Source: DATMER01 sp031390755 | GTDB lineage: Bacteria; Acidobacteriota; Thermoanaerobaculia; Multivoradales; UBA5704 | DNA length: 64,000 nucleotides | NCBI GenBank assembly: GCA_031390755.1 | Contig: JANMTS010000094.1 | Span: 5,119 to 69,118 of the forward strand | Direction: 5' to 3' | In this document: positions 6,644-15,711 of the stretch, in pieces | Position numbering within the stretch: the stretch's first letter is position 1 | Layout of the letters: every line of letters starts with the position of its first letter | The notes under the pieces: generated by a model | Told to the model about the DNA's origin: nothing | Seen by the model: the letters and a program-made list of their open reading frames with translations, nothing else | Databases searched by the model: none | Program-made: the position numbers and the translations under genes

Positions 6644-9205
6644 CTACCGGACATTGTATGCATACAGGGCGAAAGTTTGCGAGCCGGACGGGACGGACTG
6701 CCCAGTTATCCGGATCACGATCTGCTGATTTGCTGCGAAGGTATTCTTGGGGATAAAGACGGCCTCCACGTTATTCACGGCATCACTCACGCCGGGATCG
6801 CCTCCGACGATGTAGGTGTACGAGAAGCCATTGTCGACTCCTGATACGTTCTCATTGAAGTTATTTCCTCGCCAGAAGCTGTTCCCAGGGAACGATTCAA
6901 CCGTGAGCCGCAAGTCGTTGATCAGACTTGGAGTGTTGGCAGGTGCAGGTGAGGAGAGGTCGCTCCAGACAAGCACAATGAGGGTGTCTTGCCCGAGATT
7001 ATCGATAACTCGAGTCCATGTGCGTTCCTGGCCGGTAGTGAGGGCCAACGCTGGATCTTCGTTGACAAGGTAGCGGCGGACACTGGTGGCCGTGGCTCGA
7101 TCCAGGTTGACAGGCCCCCATCCGAAGTCATTGCTTGGCCGATGATCACCCGCAGCGTTGAGATTGTCTGCGGTCGCGATGAGTCCGGCCTTCAAAAGGC
7201 TGGGCGAGGGATTGATACCGGCATCGAGAAGCTGCTTGCGGAGCAACGCGGCAACGCCGGCCACGACAGGCGCCGCAAAGCTCGTACCTTGTGCGTAAGA
7301 GTGATAGTCGGTCGGTGGCAGCGTATCCGGCCAATAGTCCCGGCAGATTCCCTGGCAGACATAACTCGAAGTGGCCGCGTAGGGGACCGTCGAGAAAATC
7401 CGGCCCCCCGGAGCAACGAGGTCAGGCTTGACGCGAATGTTGTGAACGAGTTGAAAGTCCGGCCATGCTGCGAAGTGAACTCCTCTTCCGCTGAACGGAC
7501 TCACTTGGCGGAGTTGGTCAGCTTCCGTGGTGAACTTTGCAGGGGCCTGAGGATCGCAGGTGTTGGGCGGAGCACCTGCCTCCAAAGAGGGGCGGTAGTT
7601 CTGAGTTGCCCCGGCAGCAACCACATTCTTGGCGGTCCCAGGGTTTTCAACGGTGTTCGGGCTATCACCACTGTTACCTGCTGCGACAACCATGAGCATC
7701 GGCTGAATTCCAGCAAGATCTGGATTGGCATCCACGGTTCGCTCATCAAGGAGTTTGGCATGCTCATCGTACCGGTTGACCCCTGTGTTCCAACTGTGGT
7801 TGGCAATCAGCGCCTTGTCTCCACCCGACGCATTCGTCCGGCTGAAAGTTATGGCGGCTCTGAGCTTCGGGAGGCCGGGATTCAGGGTCTTGTTGATGAT
7901 GTTGCTGATCGTGCAGTCCGCCCCCATCCTGGCCCAGATCTGCACGGCCACGATCTTCGCGTCCGGGGCGATGCCGGTGCCGAGGTAAAAGCCCTGGGCG
8001 TCCTTGGTGCCGCTGCCGGCACCGTTGCCTACGATCACCCCGGCCACCATCGTGCCGTGGCCTTGGGCGTCGGTGGTGACGGCGGTCGGAGTGGCTGGGA
8101 CATAGTTGGCATTATCGATGAGCCGCTCCGGATTCTCCAAATCGGGATGATGGGCGCCGGTTGGACCGGTTCCGTCGTCGTATCCGGTGTCGAACACGGC
8201 TACCGTCTGCTGGTTGCTTGCAGTGCGCAGCCCCCGGTTGCTCAGCCATGTCAGGTAGGGGGTGTACCCCGGGGTGCCGGGATAGGGCGTGATCTGGGTG
8301 CCGTTGTGGCGGCCGGCGATGATCAGGCCTTGGCGCTCGTCGGAGAGGTGAGCTTCGCCGGCCGGCGAGGCTCCGAAGAGCCGGGGGCTCGTTTTCAGAA
8401 GAGCCTCCAACTCGGACCGGCCGGCGCGGACGGTCACGGAAAGCGTGTCGTCGCTGTCCCAGCGGCTGGTGCCGAGAACCTCCATGGCGGCCGGCAGCTC
8501 CGCGAGCGCCTCGTGCTCTTCGAGGCCGGGAAGGAAGCCGAGCGTCCAGGTGAGGATTTCGTCTCCGGCCTTGTCGAGCTCGTTCCGGTCGATCCGGTCG
8601 GTGGTCAGAGAGGAGCCGGCCCAGTCGAGGTAGGGGGCGACGCCGCAGCCTGAGATGGCGGCGAGTTTCCCGGCACGGACGAGGAAGGTGCCGTCTCCCA
8701 GATAGAGAGGCCTGGAGCCGGCGCAGCTGGCGAGGGCTTCGGTCCAGTCCGCTTCGATGGGAAAGGCGAAGTGGACGACGTAGAGGCCGGGGACCGGGGC
8801 GGGTTGAAGCGAGCTTCCCTCCCAGCCTCTCGGGACCGCGTCGGGCTGCGCCGGGTCAAGCTCTCGGAAAGGCAGTTGGATCGGCCTTCGGGAGCCGAGC
8901 AGGACTCCGAAGCCCTCCTCGCGAGCCAGCTTCTTGAGCGCGGCGGCGGCTTCAGGGTCGAGCCGGGCAGCCGCGAAGCTCTTGTAGTCGACGAAGTCCG
9001 GGCCGAGCGCCTCCAGAACCGACGCAGGAAGAAGGCCGGCGGGCTCGCCAGTTCCCGGGCGGGTCTTCTCCACGATCACCAGCTCGCGGCCGAGCCGGGG
9101 TGCGCGCCAACTCTCGGCGGCAAGGCCGTTGGCGGATAGAAGACAGACGAGGACAGCGGACAGGCTGGCCCAGCGGAGGGCAGAGCCCCGGCGGCGTTCG
9201 GACAT
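6644..9205 (-). CDS. Exported S8-family subtilisin-like serine protease
   Basis: This 853-residue protein has an N-terminal signal (LSAVLVCLLSANGLAA). Residues 35-320 form a large pro-region. The subtilase catalytic domain follows with D339 (AVFDTG), H383 (GHGTMVAG), oxyanion N511 (AAGNSG) and S642 (GTSFAAPVVAG). A C-terminal beta-rich domain of about 150 residues follows, as in Kp43-like subtilases. All catalytic residues are present, so it should be active outside the cytoplasm. It is the first gene of a pair with the unknown exported protein and lies close to the HTH/TPR and exported-peptide genes. Subtilases mature some signalling pro-peptides in other bacteria, but a link here is speculation. 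Confidence 0.93.
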   Translation of the reverse strand: MSERRRGSALRWASLSAVLVCLLSANGLAAESWRAPRLGRELVIVEKTRPGTGEPAGLLPASVLEALGPDFVDYKSFAAARLDPEAAAALKKLAREEGFGVLLGSRRPIQLPFRELDPAQPDAVPRGWEGSSLQPAPVPGLYVVHFAFPIEADWTEALASCAGSRPLYLGDGTFLVRAGKLAAISGCGVAPYLDWAGSSLTTDRIDRNELDKAGDEILTWTLGFLPGLEEHEALAELPAAMEVLGTSRWDSDDTLSVTVRAGRSELEALLKTSPRLFGASPAGEAHLSDERQGLIIAGRHNGTQITPYPGTPGYTPYLTWLSNRGLRTASNQQTVAVFDTGYDDGTGPTGAHHPDLENPERLIDNANYVPATPTAVTTDAQGHGTMVAGVIVGNGAGSGTKDAQGFYLGTGIAPDAKIVAVQIWARMGADCTISNIINKTLNPGLPKLRAAITFSRTNASGGDKALIANHSWNTGVNRYDEHAKLLDERTVDANPDLAGIQPMLMVVAAGNSGDSPNTVENPGTAKNVVAAGATQNYRPSLEAGAPPNTCDPQAPAKFTTEADQLRQVSPFSGRGVHFAAWPDFQLVHNIRVKPDLVAPGGRIFSTVPYAATSSYVCQGICRDYWPDTLPPTDYHSYAQGTSFAAPVVAGVAALLRKQLLDAGINPSPSLLKAGLIATADNLNAAGDHRPSNDFGWGPVNLDRATATSVRRYLVNEDPALALTTGQERTWTRVIDNLGQDTLIVLVWSDLSSPAPANTPSLINDLRLTVESFPGNSFWRGNNFNENVSGVDNGFSYTYIVGGDPGVSDAVNNVEAVFIPKNTFAANQQIVIRITGQSVPSGSQTFALYAYNVR

Positions 9206-9524
9206 GGCGTCTCTCCAGAGGAAGGGGATGCGGCTTCACTCCAGAGGGTGCGGCAAGGCGCCAATGGTGAGCCGTCGGCAAGTCGACGAAAAAGTCGGGG
9301 AGGTCTGTGTCGCGGAGGCACCCCTGGTCCTCGGAGGGGCGCTCAGCTCTTTGACTGCGCACACCTCCGGCCGTTTCCACCCCCTCCCCGGCGGGCGGGC
9401 CTCACGGGTCGGAATGGCGGCGGCCTTGGACACGGCGGCCGCCACTCCTCCAAGTTGTCAAGGAACACGAGCGCGGCTCTTCCAAGGCCTCAGGACTGCA
9501 AAGAACCGCACGACAGGGGCGGGA

Positions 9525-9563
9525 GACTGACAAAGACTGCCGTTCTTGTCAAGAGTCTTTTTT
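9525..9563 (+). terminator. Possible plus-strand intrinsic terminator
   Basis: The imperfect stem pairs GACTGACA and AGA with TCT, TGTC and AGTC around a ctgccgt loop. It is followed by six T residues at 9558-9563. No plus-strand gene is known upstream back to 9206, so if real it would end a divergent transcript from the protease promoter region. Confidence 0.35.
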
Positions 9564-9588
9564 CTGGACGTTCCGAATCCGCCGATAA
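9561..9588 (+). repeat. 28-bp direct repeat, left copy flanking chrA
   Basis: The segment beginning TTTCTGGACGTTCCG and ending CCGCCGATAA is repeated exactly at 11083-11110. It is followed here by a single 20-bp unit (GGTTCTTCGG then TCGCGGGAGA) of the type that forms the long array beside the other copy. The two copies are in the same orientation and bracket chrA. Confidence 0.9.
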
Positions 9589-9631
9589 GGTTCTTCGGTC
9601 GCGGGAGAGAGCCTGGCACCGAATCGAGGCT

Positions 9632-11059
9632 TCACGAGAGGGCATGCGCCGCAAGAAACCAGAGCAAACCGGCCGTGGCGCTCACGGCGAGGGTCTTCAG
9701 CATGCCGATCTTCCACCGGAACAGGGCCAGGAACGCGAACACCGCGATGACCAGGGCTGCGGCATCCAGGGTCTTCCAGGCCGGCACGAGCCAGTGCAGG
9801 CCCATCCGGCGGGCTTCGCCGACCTCTCCGAAAAGAGTGTGGAGAGAAAACCAGACGGCGAGGTTCAAGATGACTCCGACCACCGCCGCCGTGATCCCGG
9901 TCAGCGCGCTGCTCAGGGCGCGGTTCCCGCGGAGAGCCTCGATATAAGGCGCACCGAGAAAAATCCAGAGGAAGCAGGGTACGAAGGTGACCCAGACCGT
10001 CACCACCGAGCCGAGGATTCCAGCCAGCAGCGGATCGAGCCCGTCAGCCAGGCGATAGGCCCCCATGAAGCCGACGAACTGAAGCACCATGATGAGGGGG
10101 CCGGGCGTCGTCTCGGCCATGCCCAGGCCGTCCAGCATCTCGCCCGGCTTGAGCCAGCCATACGTCTCCACCGCCCGCTGGCCGACGTAGGCGAGCACTG
10201 CATAGGCGCCGCCGAAGGTCACCACCGCGGCCTTGCTGAAAAAGATCCCTTCCTGAACGAGAACGTGCTGCCAGCCGAAGACGGCGACGAGCGCCAGCAT
10301 CGGGACGAACCAGAGCGTCAAGCCCACGCCGAGAACCCGGAGGGATCGCCCCAGGGAGGGCCGGACGCGATTCACCTGGGCATCCGCCAGAGGCTCGGCC
10401 CCTGGCGGCGCGCTGCCGGGCTCATGCATCCGGGTTGCGCCGAAGGTCTCCGGCAGGACGCGGCCGCCCAGCCAGCCGGCCAGGCCCGCGCCGACCACGA
10501 TCAGCGGAAAGGGGACCTTGAAGACGTGGATGGCCAGAAACGCCAGGACGGCGATCCCGATCAGGGCTCCGTTCTTGAGCGACCGCCGGCCGATGCGAAT
10601 CACCGCCTCGACCACCACCGCCATCACTGCAGGCTTCAGGCCGTAGAACAACGCTGCGACGAAAGCCGTGCCTCCAAAGCCGGCGTAGAGGATGGAGAGG
10701 CCCAGGATCGCGATGAACCCCGGGAGCACGAAGAGGATCCCCGCGGCGAGGCCGCCGGCGGTGCCGTTCAGGAGCCAGCCGATGTAGGTGGCGAGCTGCT
10801 GCGCTTCAGGCCCCGGCAGCAGCATGCAGTAATTGAGGGCATGCAGGAATCGCTGCTCGCTGATCCAGCGCCTCTCCTCGACGAGAATGCGGTGCATGAC
10901 CGCGATCTGTCCCGCCGGTCCGCCGAAGCTTTGAAGCGCGACCCGGGTCCACACCTTCATGGCTTCCCAGAACGGAACCGGATCCTGCGCCGCCATGGGT
11001 GACCGCTTGGGTGGATCCGGCACCGGTCCGGGGCCGGCCTGGCTCGCAAGATGTGTCAT
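9632..11059 (-). CDS. chrA: ChrA-type chromate/anion transporter
   Basis: This is a 475-residue, two-domain CHR-family membrane protein. The duplicated CHR signatures are visible: FGGPAGQIAVMH with LLPGPEAQQLATY in the N-terminal half, and FGGAYAVLAYV with TTPGPLIMVLQFVGF in the C-terminal half. There are about ten to twelve hydrophobic segments. The family exports chromate, or in some members sulphate-like anions, in exchange for protons. The gene is isolated, bracketed by an exact 28-bp direct repeat, and preceded by a 20-bp-period array in its presumed 5' leader. Confidence 0.93.
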   Translation of the reverse strand: MTHLASQAGPGPVPDPPKRSPMAAQDPVPFWEAMKVWTRVALQSFGGPAGQIAVMHRILVEERRWISEQRFLHALNYCMLLPGPEAQQLATYIGWLLNGTAGGLAAGILFVLPGFIAILGLSILYAGFGGTAFVAALFYGLKPAVMAVVVEAVIRIGRRSLKNGALIGIAVLAFLAIHVFKVPFPLIVVGAGLAGWLGGRVLPETFGATRMHEPGSAPPGAEPLADAQVNRVRPSLGRSLRVLGVGLTLWFVPMLALVAVFGWQHVLVQEGIFFSKAAVVTFGGAYAVLAYVGQRAVETYGWLKPGEMLDGLGMAETTPGPLIMVLQFVGFMGAYRLADGLDPLLAGILGSVVTVWVTFVPCFLWIFLGAPYIEALRGNRALSSALTGITAAVVGVILNLAVWFSLHTLFGEVGEARRMGLHWLVPAWKTLDAAALVIAVFAFLALFRWKIGMLKTLAVSATAGLLWFLAAHALS

Positions 11060-11082
11060 TCTTCGGGCACCTTTCAGAGCTC

Positions 11083-11110
11083 TTTCTGGACGTTCCGAAT
11101 CCGCCGATAA
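11083..11110 (+). repeat. 28-bp direct repeat, right copy flanking chrA
   Basis: This is an exact copy of 9561-9588. Its last ten bases (CCGCCGATAA) are in phase with the 20-bp units that follow immediately to the right, so the 28-mer looks like a leader or boundary of the array. Confidence 0.9.
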
Positions 11111-11410
11111 CCTTCGCGGCCGGCTACGAAGGTTATCCCGCCGCCGAGAAGGTTCTCGGCCGCGGGATAACCTTATCCGGAGCGGGGAAAGCTTATCTGC
11201 CGCGGGAGAACCTTATCCGGCGGCCGGGAAGGTTCTCCGCCGTGGGAGAACCTTGTTTGCGGCGGGATAACGTTATCCGTCGCGGGATAACCTTATCGAC
11301 AGCGGGAGAAGCTTATCGACAGCGGGAGAAGGTTATCCCGCGGCCGAGAACCTTCTCCCGCGACCGGGAAAGGTTCTTTGCGGCGGGAGAAGGTTCGTAG
11401 AGACAGGGAA
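11111..11410. repeat. Array of about fifteen degenerate 20-bp units
   Basis: Units of exactly 20 bp follow one another with consensus SSTTATCCGNCGCGGGAGAA (S = C or G). One late unit (11351-11371) is 21 bp and the last unit is eroded. Unit junctions form near-palindromes such as CGGGATAA-CC-TTATCC, so both DNA strands look alike and RNA could fold into serial hairpins. The period is not a multiple of three and there is no ribosome-binding site, so it is not a coding repeat. It lies between the lytic transglycosylase stop and the chrA start. There are no CRISPR-like unique spacers. Confidence 0.88.
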
Positions 11411-11427
11411 AACCGGTGGGAAGGCCC

Positions 11428-13764
11428 TCAGCCCGGCGGCGGATAGAGCTGGCGGTAGCTGTCCGACAGCACCAGGATCCGCTTCACGTAGATCTTCGAC
11501 TCCTCGATGTTCAGGCCTTCGAGGAAGCTGTCGATCTCGCGGCTCCCGGCTTCCTTCCACAGCCGCTTGATCCGGTACGGACCGCCGTTGTAGCCGGCCA
11601 GGGACAGCTCGACGTTGTGGTCGAACATCTCCAGCACCTGGCTCAGGTAGGTCGTGCCGAGGCGGACGTTGAAGTTGGGGTCGGAGAGCCTCTCGTGGGT
11701 GTACGGCAGACCGGCCTTGCCCGCCAGCTCGCGCGCCGTGGCCGGCATGAGCTGCATCAGGCCGCGCGCCCCCGCCCAGCTCTGGGCCTGGGTGTCGAAG
11801 GCGCTCTCCTGGCGGATGACGCCGAAGACCAGGTGGAGCGGGATCTGGTTGCGCAAGGCCCAGGTGCGGATGGTCTCCTGGTACTCGATGGGGTAGTAGA
11901 GGCGCCGCGCCTCCTCCGGCAGGGTGGCCTGGTAGGACGTGCCCAGGGCCGGGAAGGCCTTGCGGATGGTCAGCACGCTCTTGCGGCGGTCGCCCTGGCG
12001 GGCCTCGATCAGGGCTTCGAGGGCGCGGACCGCGCGCTCGTCCGCCGGGCCGACGGCGCTCTGGACCGCGCTCATCTCGGCCAGGGCCAGCCCTTCGAGG
12101 CCCAGATCGGTGAGCAGTCGCGCCCTCTGGAGGGAGGGGGCCTCGGGCCAGGGCTCGACGCCCCGCTCGTCGACCGCGGGCGCCTGGCCGCGCAGCCGGG
12201 TGAGGGCGTTCTTGCGGTAGAAGTCGTTGGTGTCCGCCGAGGCGACCTCGCGGTAGATCTGCTGGGCCCGCTCGGTCTCGCCGAGGCGATCGAAGGCGCG
12301 GGCGGTCCAGTAGCGTCCGCGGCGGCCGTTGCTGTCCTCGGGATAGAGGGCGTACAGCTCGGTCCAGTAGCCGACGGCGCCCGAGGCGTTCTCCCGGCCG
12401 TACTCGCGCCAGCCGCGCAGCCAGAGATGCTCGGCGCCGGTGGTGTCTTTCGGCGAGATCTTGCGGAGCTGGCGCAGCACCTCGATCGACTCTTCGAAGC
12501 GGTCGTTGTCCGCGAGATCCTTGTACAGCTCGCGCAGGGCCTTCACGGCCAGCCCGGGATTGCCGGCGGTACCGACGGTGCCGCCCGCACCGGCGGTGCC
12601 GACAGGGGTGAACCCGACCTTGCGCAGGTGGAGGTGGGAGGCCTCCCGGTACCGCATCCGCTCGGCGGTGGGGGTCGTCCGGCCGCGCCGCGCCGTCGCC
12701 GCCTCGGAGGCGGCCTGGGAGCGCGCCCACTCCAGGGCGACGATCTCCTGGGGATTTGCAGCGGATCGGCTGCCCAGGACGAGAAGCGCTTCGTCGCCGC
12801 GCTGGAGCCGAGTCAGGGTGTCGGCCTTGAGCAGCGTCCATTCCAGATCCCGGCTGCGCAGGTCGACGGAGTCCAGGGTCTCCAGGGCGCTCGCCGTCAG
12901 CTTGAGGTCGAGCAGGGAACGGGCGCGCAGCTTGAGCTGCTGGGGCGACAGGATGTCGGCCCAGGCGAGAACGCCGGAGGGCTGGCGGAAGATCTCGGCC
13001 ACGGCCAGCTCGGAGGCCCGGGCCGGCGCGGCGGACAGCAGCCGGCGGGCCGCTTCGCGGCGGATGCCTTCGTCCCCGAGGCGGGTGCCGATCTCCCAGG
13101 CGAGCGATTCCAGGCTGGCGGATTCGGCGGCGGCGATCGTCTCGGTGCGGGCGCGGCCGATGAGCTCGAGGGCGCGCGGGGCGTCCTGCTGCTCCCAGGC
13201 GAGCCGGGCCGCGGCGGCGAAGGCCTTCGACCGCAGCGGCGAGTCCTGATAGTCGCCGAGCAGCCGGGCGAGCGACGCCTGGGCCAGGAGCACGTGGTTC
13301 CGGGTGCGCGCGACGTCGCCGAGGGCGTACAGCCGCCAGTCTTCCAAGGGACCGCCCGGGTCCTGCGCCGCGAACAGGCGTTCCTCGGCCAGCCCCGGCT
13401 GCTTGCAGGAGTAGGCGTGGAAGCCGCCGACCAGACGCGCAAACTCGGCCTCGGCACCGTCCCCCGACGTAAGAGGCGAGAGCGTGCGGGCCGCTCCGGC
13501 GCAGTCGCCCTTCCGCACGGCCGCGGCGGCGTCCGCGTAGAGGAGCGCGGTGCGGTCGGCCCGGCTGCCCAGGGGGAGCCCGGGATTCGGCCGGATCGGA
13601 GACGACGCGGAAGCGCCCAGGAGGAGAGGAACGAGAAGGACGAGGACGGGGGCTGCGAACGACCAGCGCGCGCGGATGTACTGGGATCGGGCCCCGGCGC
13701 AATGCGCCTGACCGGATCGATCGGCCCCCACGGAGGACTGCGGCGGACGGCTCAAGCTGCTCAA
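11428..13764 (-). CDS. slt: Exported soluble lytic transglycosylase (Slt70-like)
   Basis: This 778-residue protein has an N-terminal hydrophobic export segment (FAAPVLVLLVPLLLGASA). A long helical superhelix region (about residues 70-630) is rich in TPR-like pairs. The C-terminal SLT goose-lysozyme domain has catalytic E653 in GVIRQESAFD and the signatures GLMQLMPATA and AGYNGGP. It should cleave peptidoglycan glycan strands in the periplasm with 1,6-anhydro product formation. An in-frame Gly/Thr/Ala tripeptide repeat (GTAGAGGTVGTAG, 9-bp DNA period near 12560-12600) interrupts the superhelix. The start is the upstream-most Met of a basic leader; a start nearer the hydrophobic segment is possible. 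Confidence 0.9.
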   Translation of the reverse strand: MSSLSRPPQSSVGADRSGQAHCAGARSQYIRARWSFAAPVLVLLVPLLLGASASSPIRPNPGLPLGSRADRTALLYADAAAAVRKGDCAGAARTLSPLTSGDGAEAEFARLVGGFHAYSCKQPGLAEERLFAAQDPGGPLEDWRLYALGDVARTRNHVLLAQASLARLLGDYQDSPLRSKAFAAAARLAWEQQDAPRALELIGRARTETIAAAESASLESLAWEIGTRLGDEGIRREAARRLLSAAPARASELAVAEIFRQPSGVLAWADILSPQQLKLRARSLLDLKLTASALETLDSVDLRSRDLEWTLLKADTLTRLQRGDEALLVLGSRSAANPQEIVALEWARSQAASEAATARRGRTTPTAERMRYREASHLHLRKVGFTPVGTAGAGGTVGTAGNPGLAVKALRELYKDLADNDRFEESIEVLRQLRKISPKDTTGAEHLWLRGWREYGRENASGAVGYWTELYALYPEDSNGRRGRYWTARAFDRLGETERAQQIYREVASADTNDFYRKNALTRLRGQAPAVDERGVEPWPEAPSLQRARLLTDLGLEGLALAEMSAVQSAVGPADERAVRALEALIEARQGDRRKSVLTIRKAFPALGTSYQATLPEEARRLYYPIEYQETIRTWALRNQIPLHLVFGVIRQESAFDTQAQSWAGARGLMQLMPATARELAGKAGLPYTHERLSDPNFNVRLGTTYLSQVLEMFDHNVELSLAGYNGGPYRIKRLWKEAGSREIDSFLEGLNIEESKIYVKRILVLSDSYRQLYPPPG

Positions 13765-13786
13765 CGTCTCAAACGACTCCTCAACG

Positions 13787-13808
13787 GGCGCCGGCCGAAG
13801 CCGGCGCC
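13787..13808. terminator. Perfect 9-bp stem with TTCG loop between two minus-strand genes
   Basis: GGCGCCGGC and GCCGGCGCC form a perfect 9-bp stem. On the minus strand the loop is TTCG closed by C-G, the extra-stable cUUCGg tetraloop. It sits 26 bp after the stop of the GAF-type gene and upstream of slt. There is no T-run, so it may be a processing or partial termination structure. Confidence 0.5.
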
Positions 13809-13833
13809 GGGTTGCTGCTCGGTTCGGGGCGGC

Positions 13834-15711
13834 TCAGATCCCGAGGGCCCGGGCGTCGCCCGAGGCCAGAATCCGAACCAGCTCCTGGTAAAAATAGTCG
13901 GTGGTCTTGAGGATGCGCTGCTCGACACGTTCCTCGTACATCTGCCGGGAACGGTCGATGTCTTCGCGCAGACGCTCGTAGATGTCGCGCTTCCGTCGTC
14001 CCTCTTCCACCTGCTCTTCATTATAGAGCTTGATCTCGCTCACGAGCAGCCTGGCGAGCCGGCGGGCTTCCTCGTGCAGGGCCTCGTCGTTCGGCGCGAC
14101 CGGAACGCGGGTGCTGGCGAAGGCCCAGCCCGGTCCCTGGAGATCGCTCGGGGGACGGACCTCGGGAGTGGCCGAGACGGCCGCCGACGCGGTGTCGTCC
14201 GCCGCTGCCGCCGTCGGGGACGCCGCGGGAGGCGGAGGAGGGACCGCGCGGATCGGCGGTGGCGGAGGGGTCGAGGGGCGTTCCACGACGGAAGCCGCGG
14301 TCGGCGTGTTCATGACCTCGCGGAGGTTGGGCCGCTGGAGGAGAACAGTGGCGTCGGGGCTGTCGGCCGCGATACTTGGAGCCGCAGCGGACGCCGTGGT
14401 CGGCGGATCGGTGATGCCGGCCGCCACGTGGAGGATGCGGAGGTCCACCTGCTGCGTCGGCGTGCCGGTGCCCTCGCCGTCGTTGGCCGCCGTGTCGGCG
14501 ACCGCTTCGGGCTCGACGCCGTACGGCGAGGTCTCCTCGGACGAGGCCCAGGGGGCCGGTACTGCCGTCGCCGGAGCGGGCTCGGGGACGGCTTCGACCT
14601 CCTCGGGGATCGGAGCCGGCTCGTAGCTGTCCCATCCGCCGACCGTGACCGGCATGGGGCCGGTCCTCAGGGTCTCGGGGCCGGCCTCGGATTCCGCCGC
14701 GGGCGCGGACCAGACGGAGGTCTCGGACTCGGATTCGGGTTCCGCGATGGCCTCGGCTTCGATTTCCGGCACGGTCGGCTCGGCCGGCTCGGGCTCGGCG
14801 GTGATCTCGGGCTCCGGCGCGGTCGGCTCGGGCTCGGCGATCGGCTCGGGCTGCACCGCCGCCGGAGCCGGCTCCCCGGCGAACTCGGCCAGGGTCGCCG
14901 TGGAGGCGCGCTCGCGGAACGAGAGCGACTCGATGGCCAGCGCCGCCGTGTAGGCGAGGATCTGGAGGGCTTCGGCGGCGATCGGCTGGTCGTCGGTGCG
15001 GTCCGCGTAGACCGCCGCGGCCACTTGGTCGCGCAGGATCATCGGCACGAGCGCGCCCTGGTGGGCGAGCGGCGCTTCGATGCGGCTGCACAGCAGGGCG
15101 CAGTCGGAGGCCGACAGGTAGGCCGGGCCCTGGCCGGTGAAGACCTGGCGCCAGGCGCCTTCGGCGGGAATGCCCAGGCTGACCTGCCGGAGCGCGGCAT
15201 CGGCGTCGCCGAAGCCGGCGCCGTTCCACACCCGGACCTCGCTGCCGCGCAGCAGGAGAATGGCGGCGCGGGTGGCGAAGCGGTTGGACTCCTGGAGGAG
15301 CGCGTTGAGGATCTCGGCCTGCGAGCGGGCGCGGTCGATGGCGCTCAGGGCGGCACGCAGATCGGCAATGCCGGCGATGTCGGCGCCGGCCGGCGCCGGC
15401 GGAGCTGCCGCGGCTTCACGCCGGGCGTCTTCTCTCGCCTCCAGACGCGCCTCCAGACGGGCCTTCTCGCGCTCCTCGGCCCGGACGCGCTCCGTCATCT
15501 CGGCGACGGCGGCGCCCACGGCCGGTCCCAGGTCGTCCTGGGCCAGGAACGTTTCGGGAACCTCGGGCTTCAGGGTGGAGAGGCGCCCCAGGATCTCTTC
15601 GTTGCTGGTGCTCAGCCACTGCGAGACCTCCTGCCGCACCTGCTCCATGGCGTGCTCCATGGCGGAGCCGATCTCGCGATTGAGTTGCTGGACTTTTTCC
15701 GAAAGGGACAT
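13834..15711 (-). CDS. GAF-like sensor protein with low-complexity linker and conserved C-terminal helix
   Basis: This is a 625-residue protein. The N-terminal coiled region (residues 1-120, Glu/Arg-rich) precedes a GAF-like fold of about 150 residues (AIDRARSQAEILNALLQES followed by IPAEGAWRQVFTGQGPAYLS and ALQILAYTAALAIESL). A long Pro/Glu/Ala low-complexity stretch leads to a charged C-terminal helix (LLVSEIKLYNEEQVEEGRR, then YERLREDIDRSRQMYEERV). No catalytic domain or membrane segment is visible. GAGGA upstream supports the ATG at 15711. A cytoplasmic sensing or scaffold role is inferred. It is divergent from the lipoprotein gene. Confidence 0.78.
   Translation of the reverse strand: MSLSEKVQQLNREIGSAMEHAMEQVRQEVSQWLSTSNEEILGRLSTLKPEVPETFLAQDDLGPAVGAAVAEMTERVRAEEREKARLEARLEAREDARREAAAAPPAPAGADIAGIADLRAALSAIDRARSQAEILNALLQESNRFATRAAILLLRGSEVRVWNGAGFGDADAALRQVSLGIPAEGAWRQVFTGQGPAYLSASDCALLCSRIEAPLAHQGALVPMILRDQVAAAVYADRTDDQPIAAEALQILAYTAALAIESLSFRERASTATLAEFAGEPAPAAVQPEPIAEPEPTAPEPEITAEPEPAEPTVPEIEAEAIAEPESESETSVWSAPAAESEAGPETLRTGPMPVTVGGWDSYEPAPIPEEVEAVPEPAPATAVPAPWASSEETSPYGVEPEAVADTAANDGEGTGTPTQQVDLRILHVAAGITDPPTTASAAAPSIAADSPDATVLLQRPNLREVMNTPTAASVVERPSTPPPPPIRAVPPPPPAASPTAAAADDTASAAVSATPEVRPPSDLQGPGWAFASTRVPVAPNDEALHEEARRLARLLVSEIKLYNEEQVEEGRRKRDIYERLREDIDRSRQMYEERVEQRILKTTDYFYQELVRILASGDARALGI

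Larger units (their letters stand above)
9206..9631. other. 426-bp intergenic region
   Basis: This lies between the start of the subtilisin gene and the end of chrA. It must hold the subtilisin promoter (minus strand). It also holds a plus-strand terminator-like hairpin at 9525-9563 and the first copy of a 28-bp repeat at 9561-9588, followed by one 20-bp array unit. No convincing protein gene is seen. Open frames on the plus strand across it lack a ribosome-binding site and any recognisable composition. Confidence 0.5.

Noticed and set aside
11111..11410. CRISPR array
   Set aside because: The 20-bp units are contiguous and degenerate throughout; there are no constant repeats alternating with unique spacers and no cas genes nearby.
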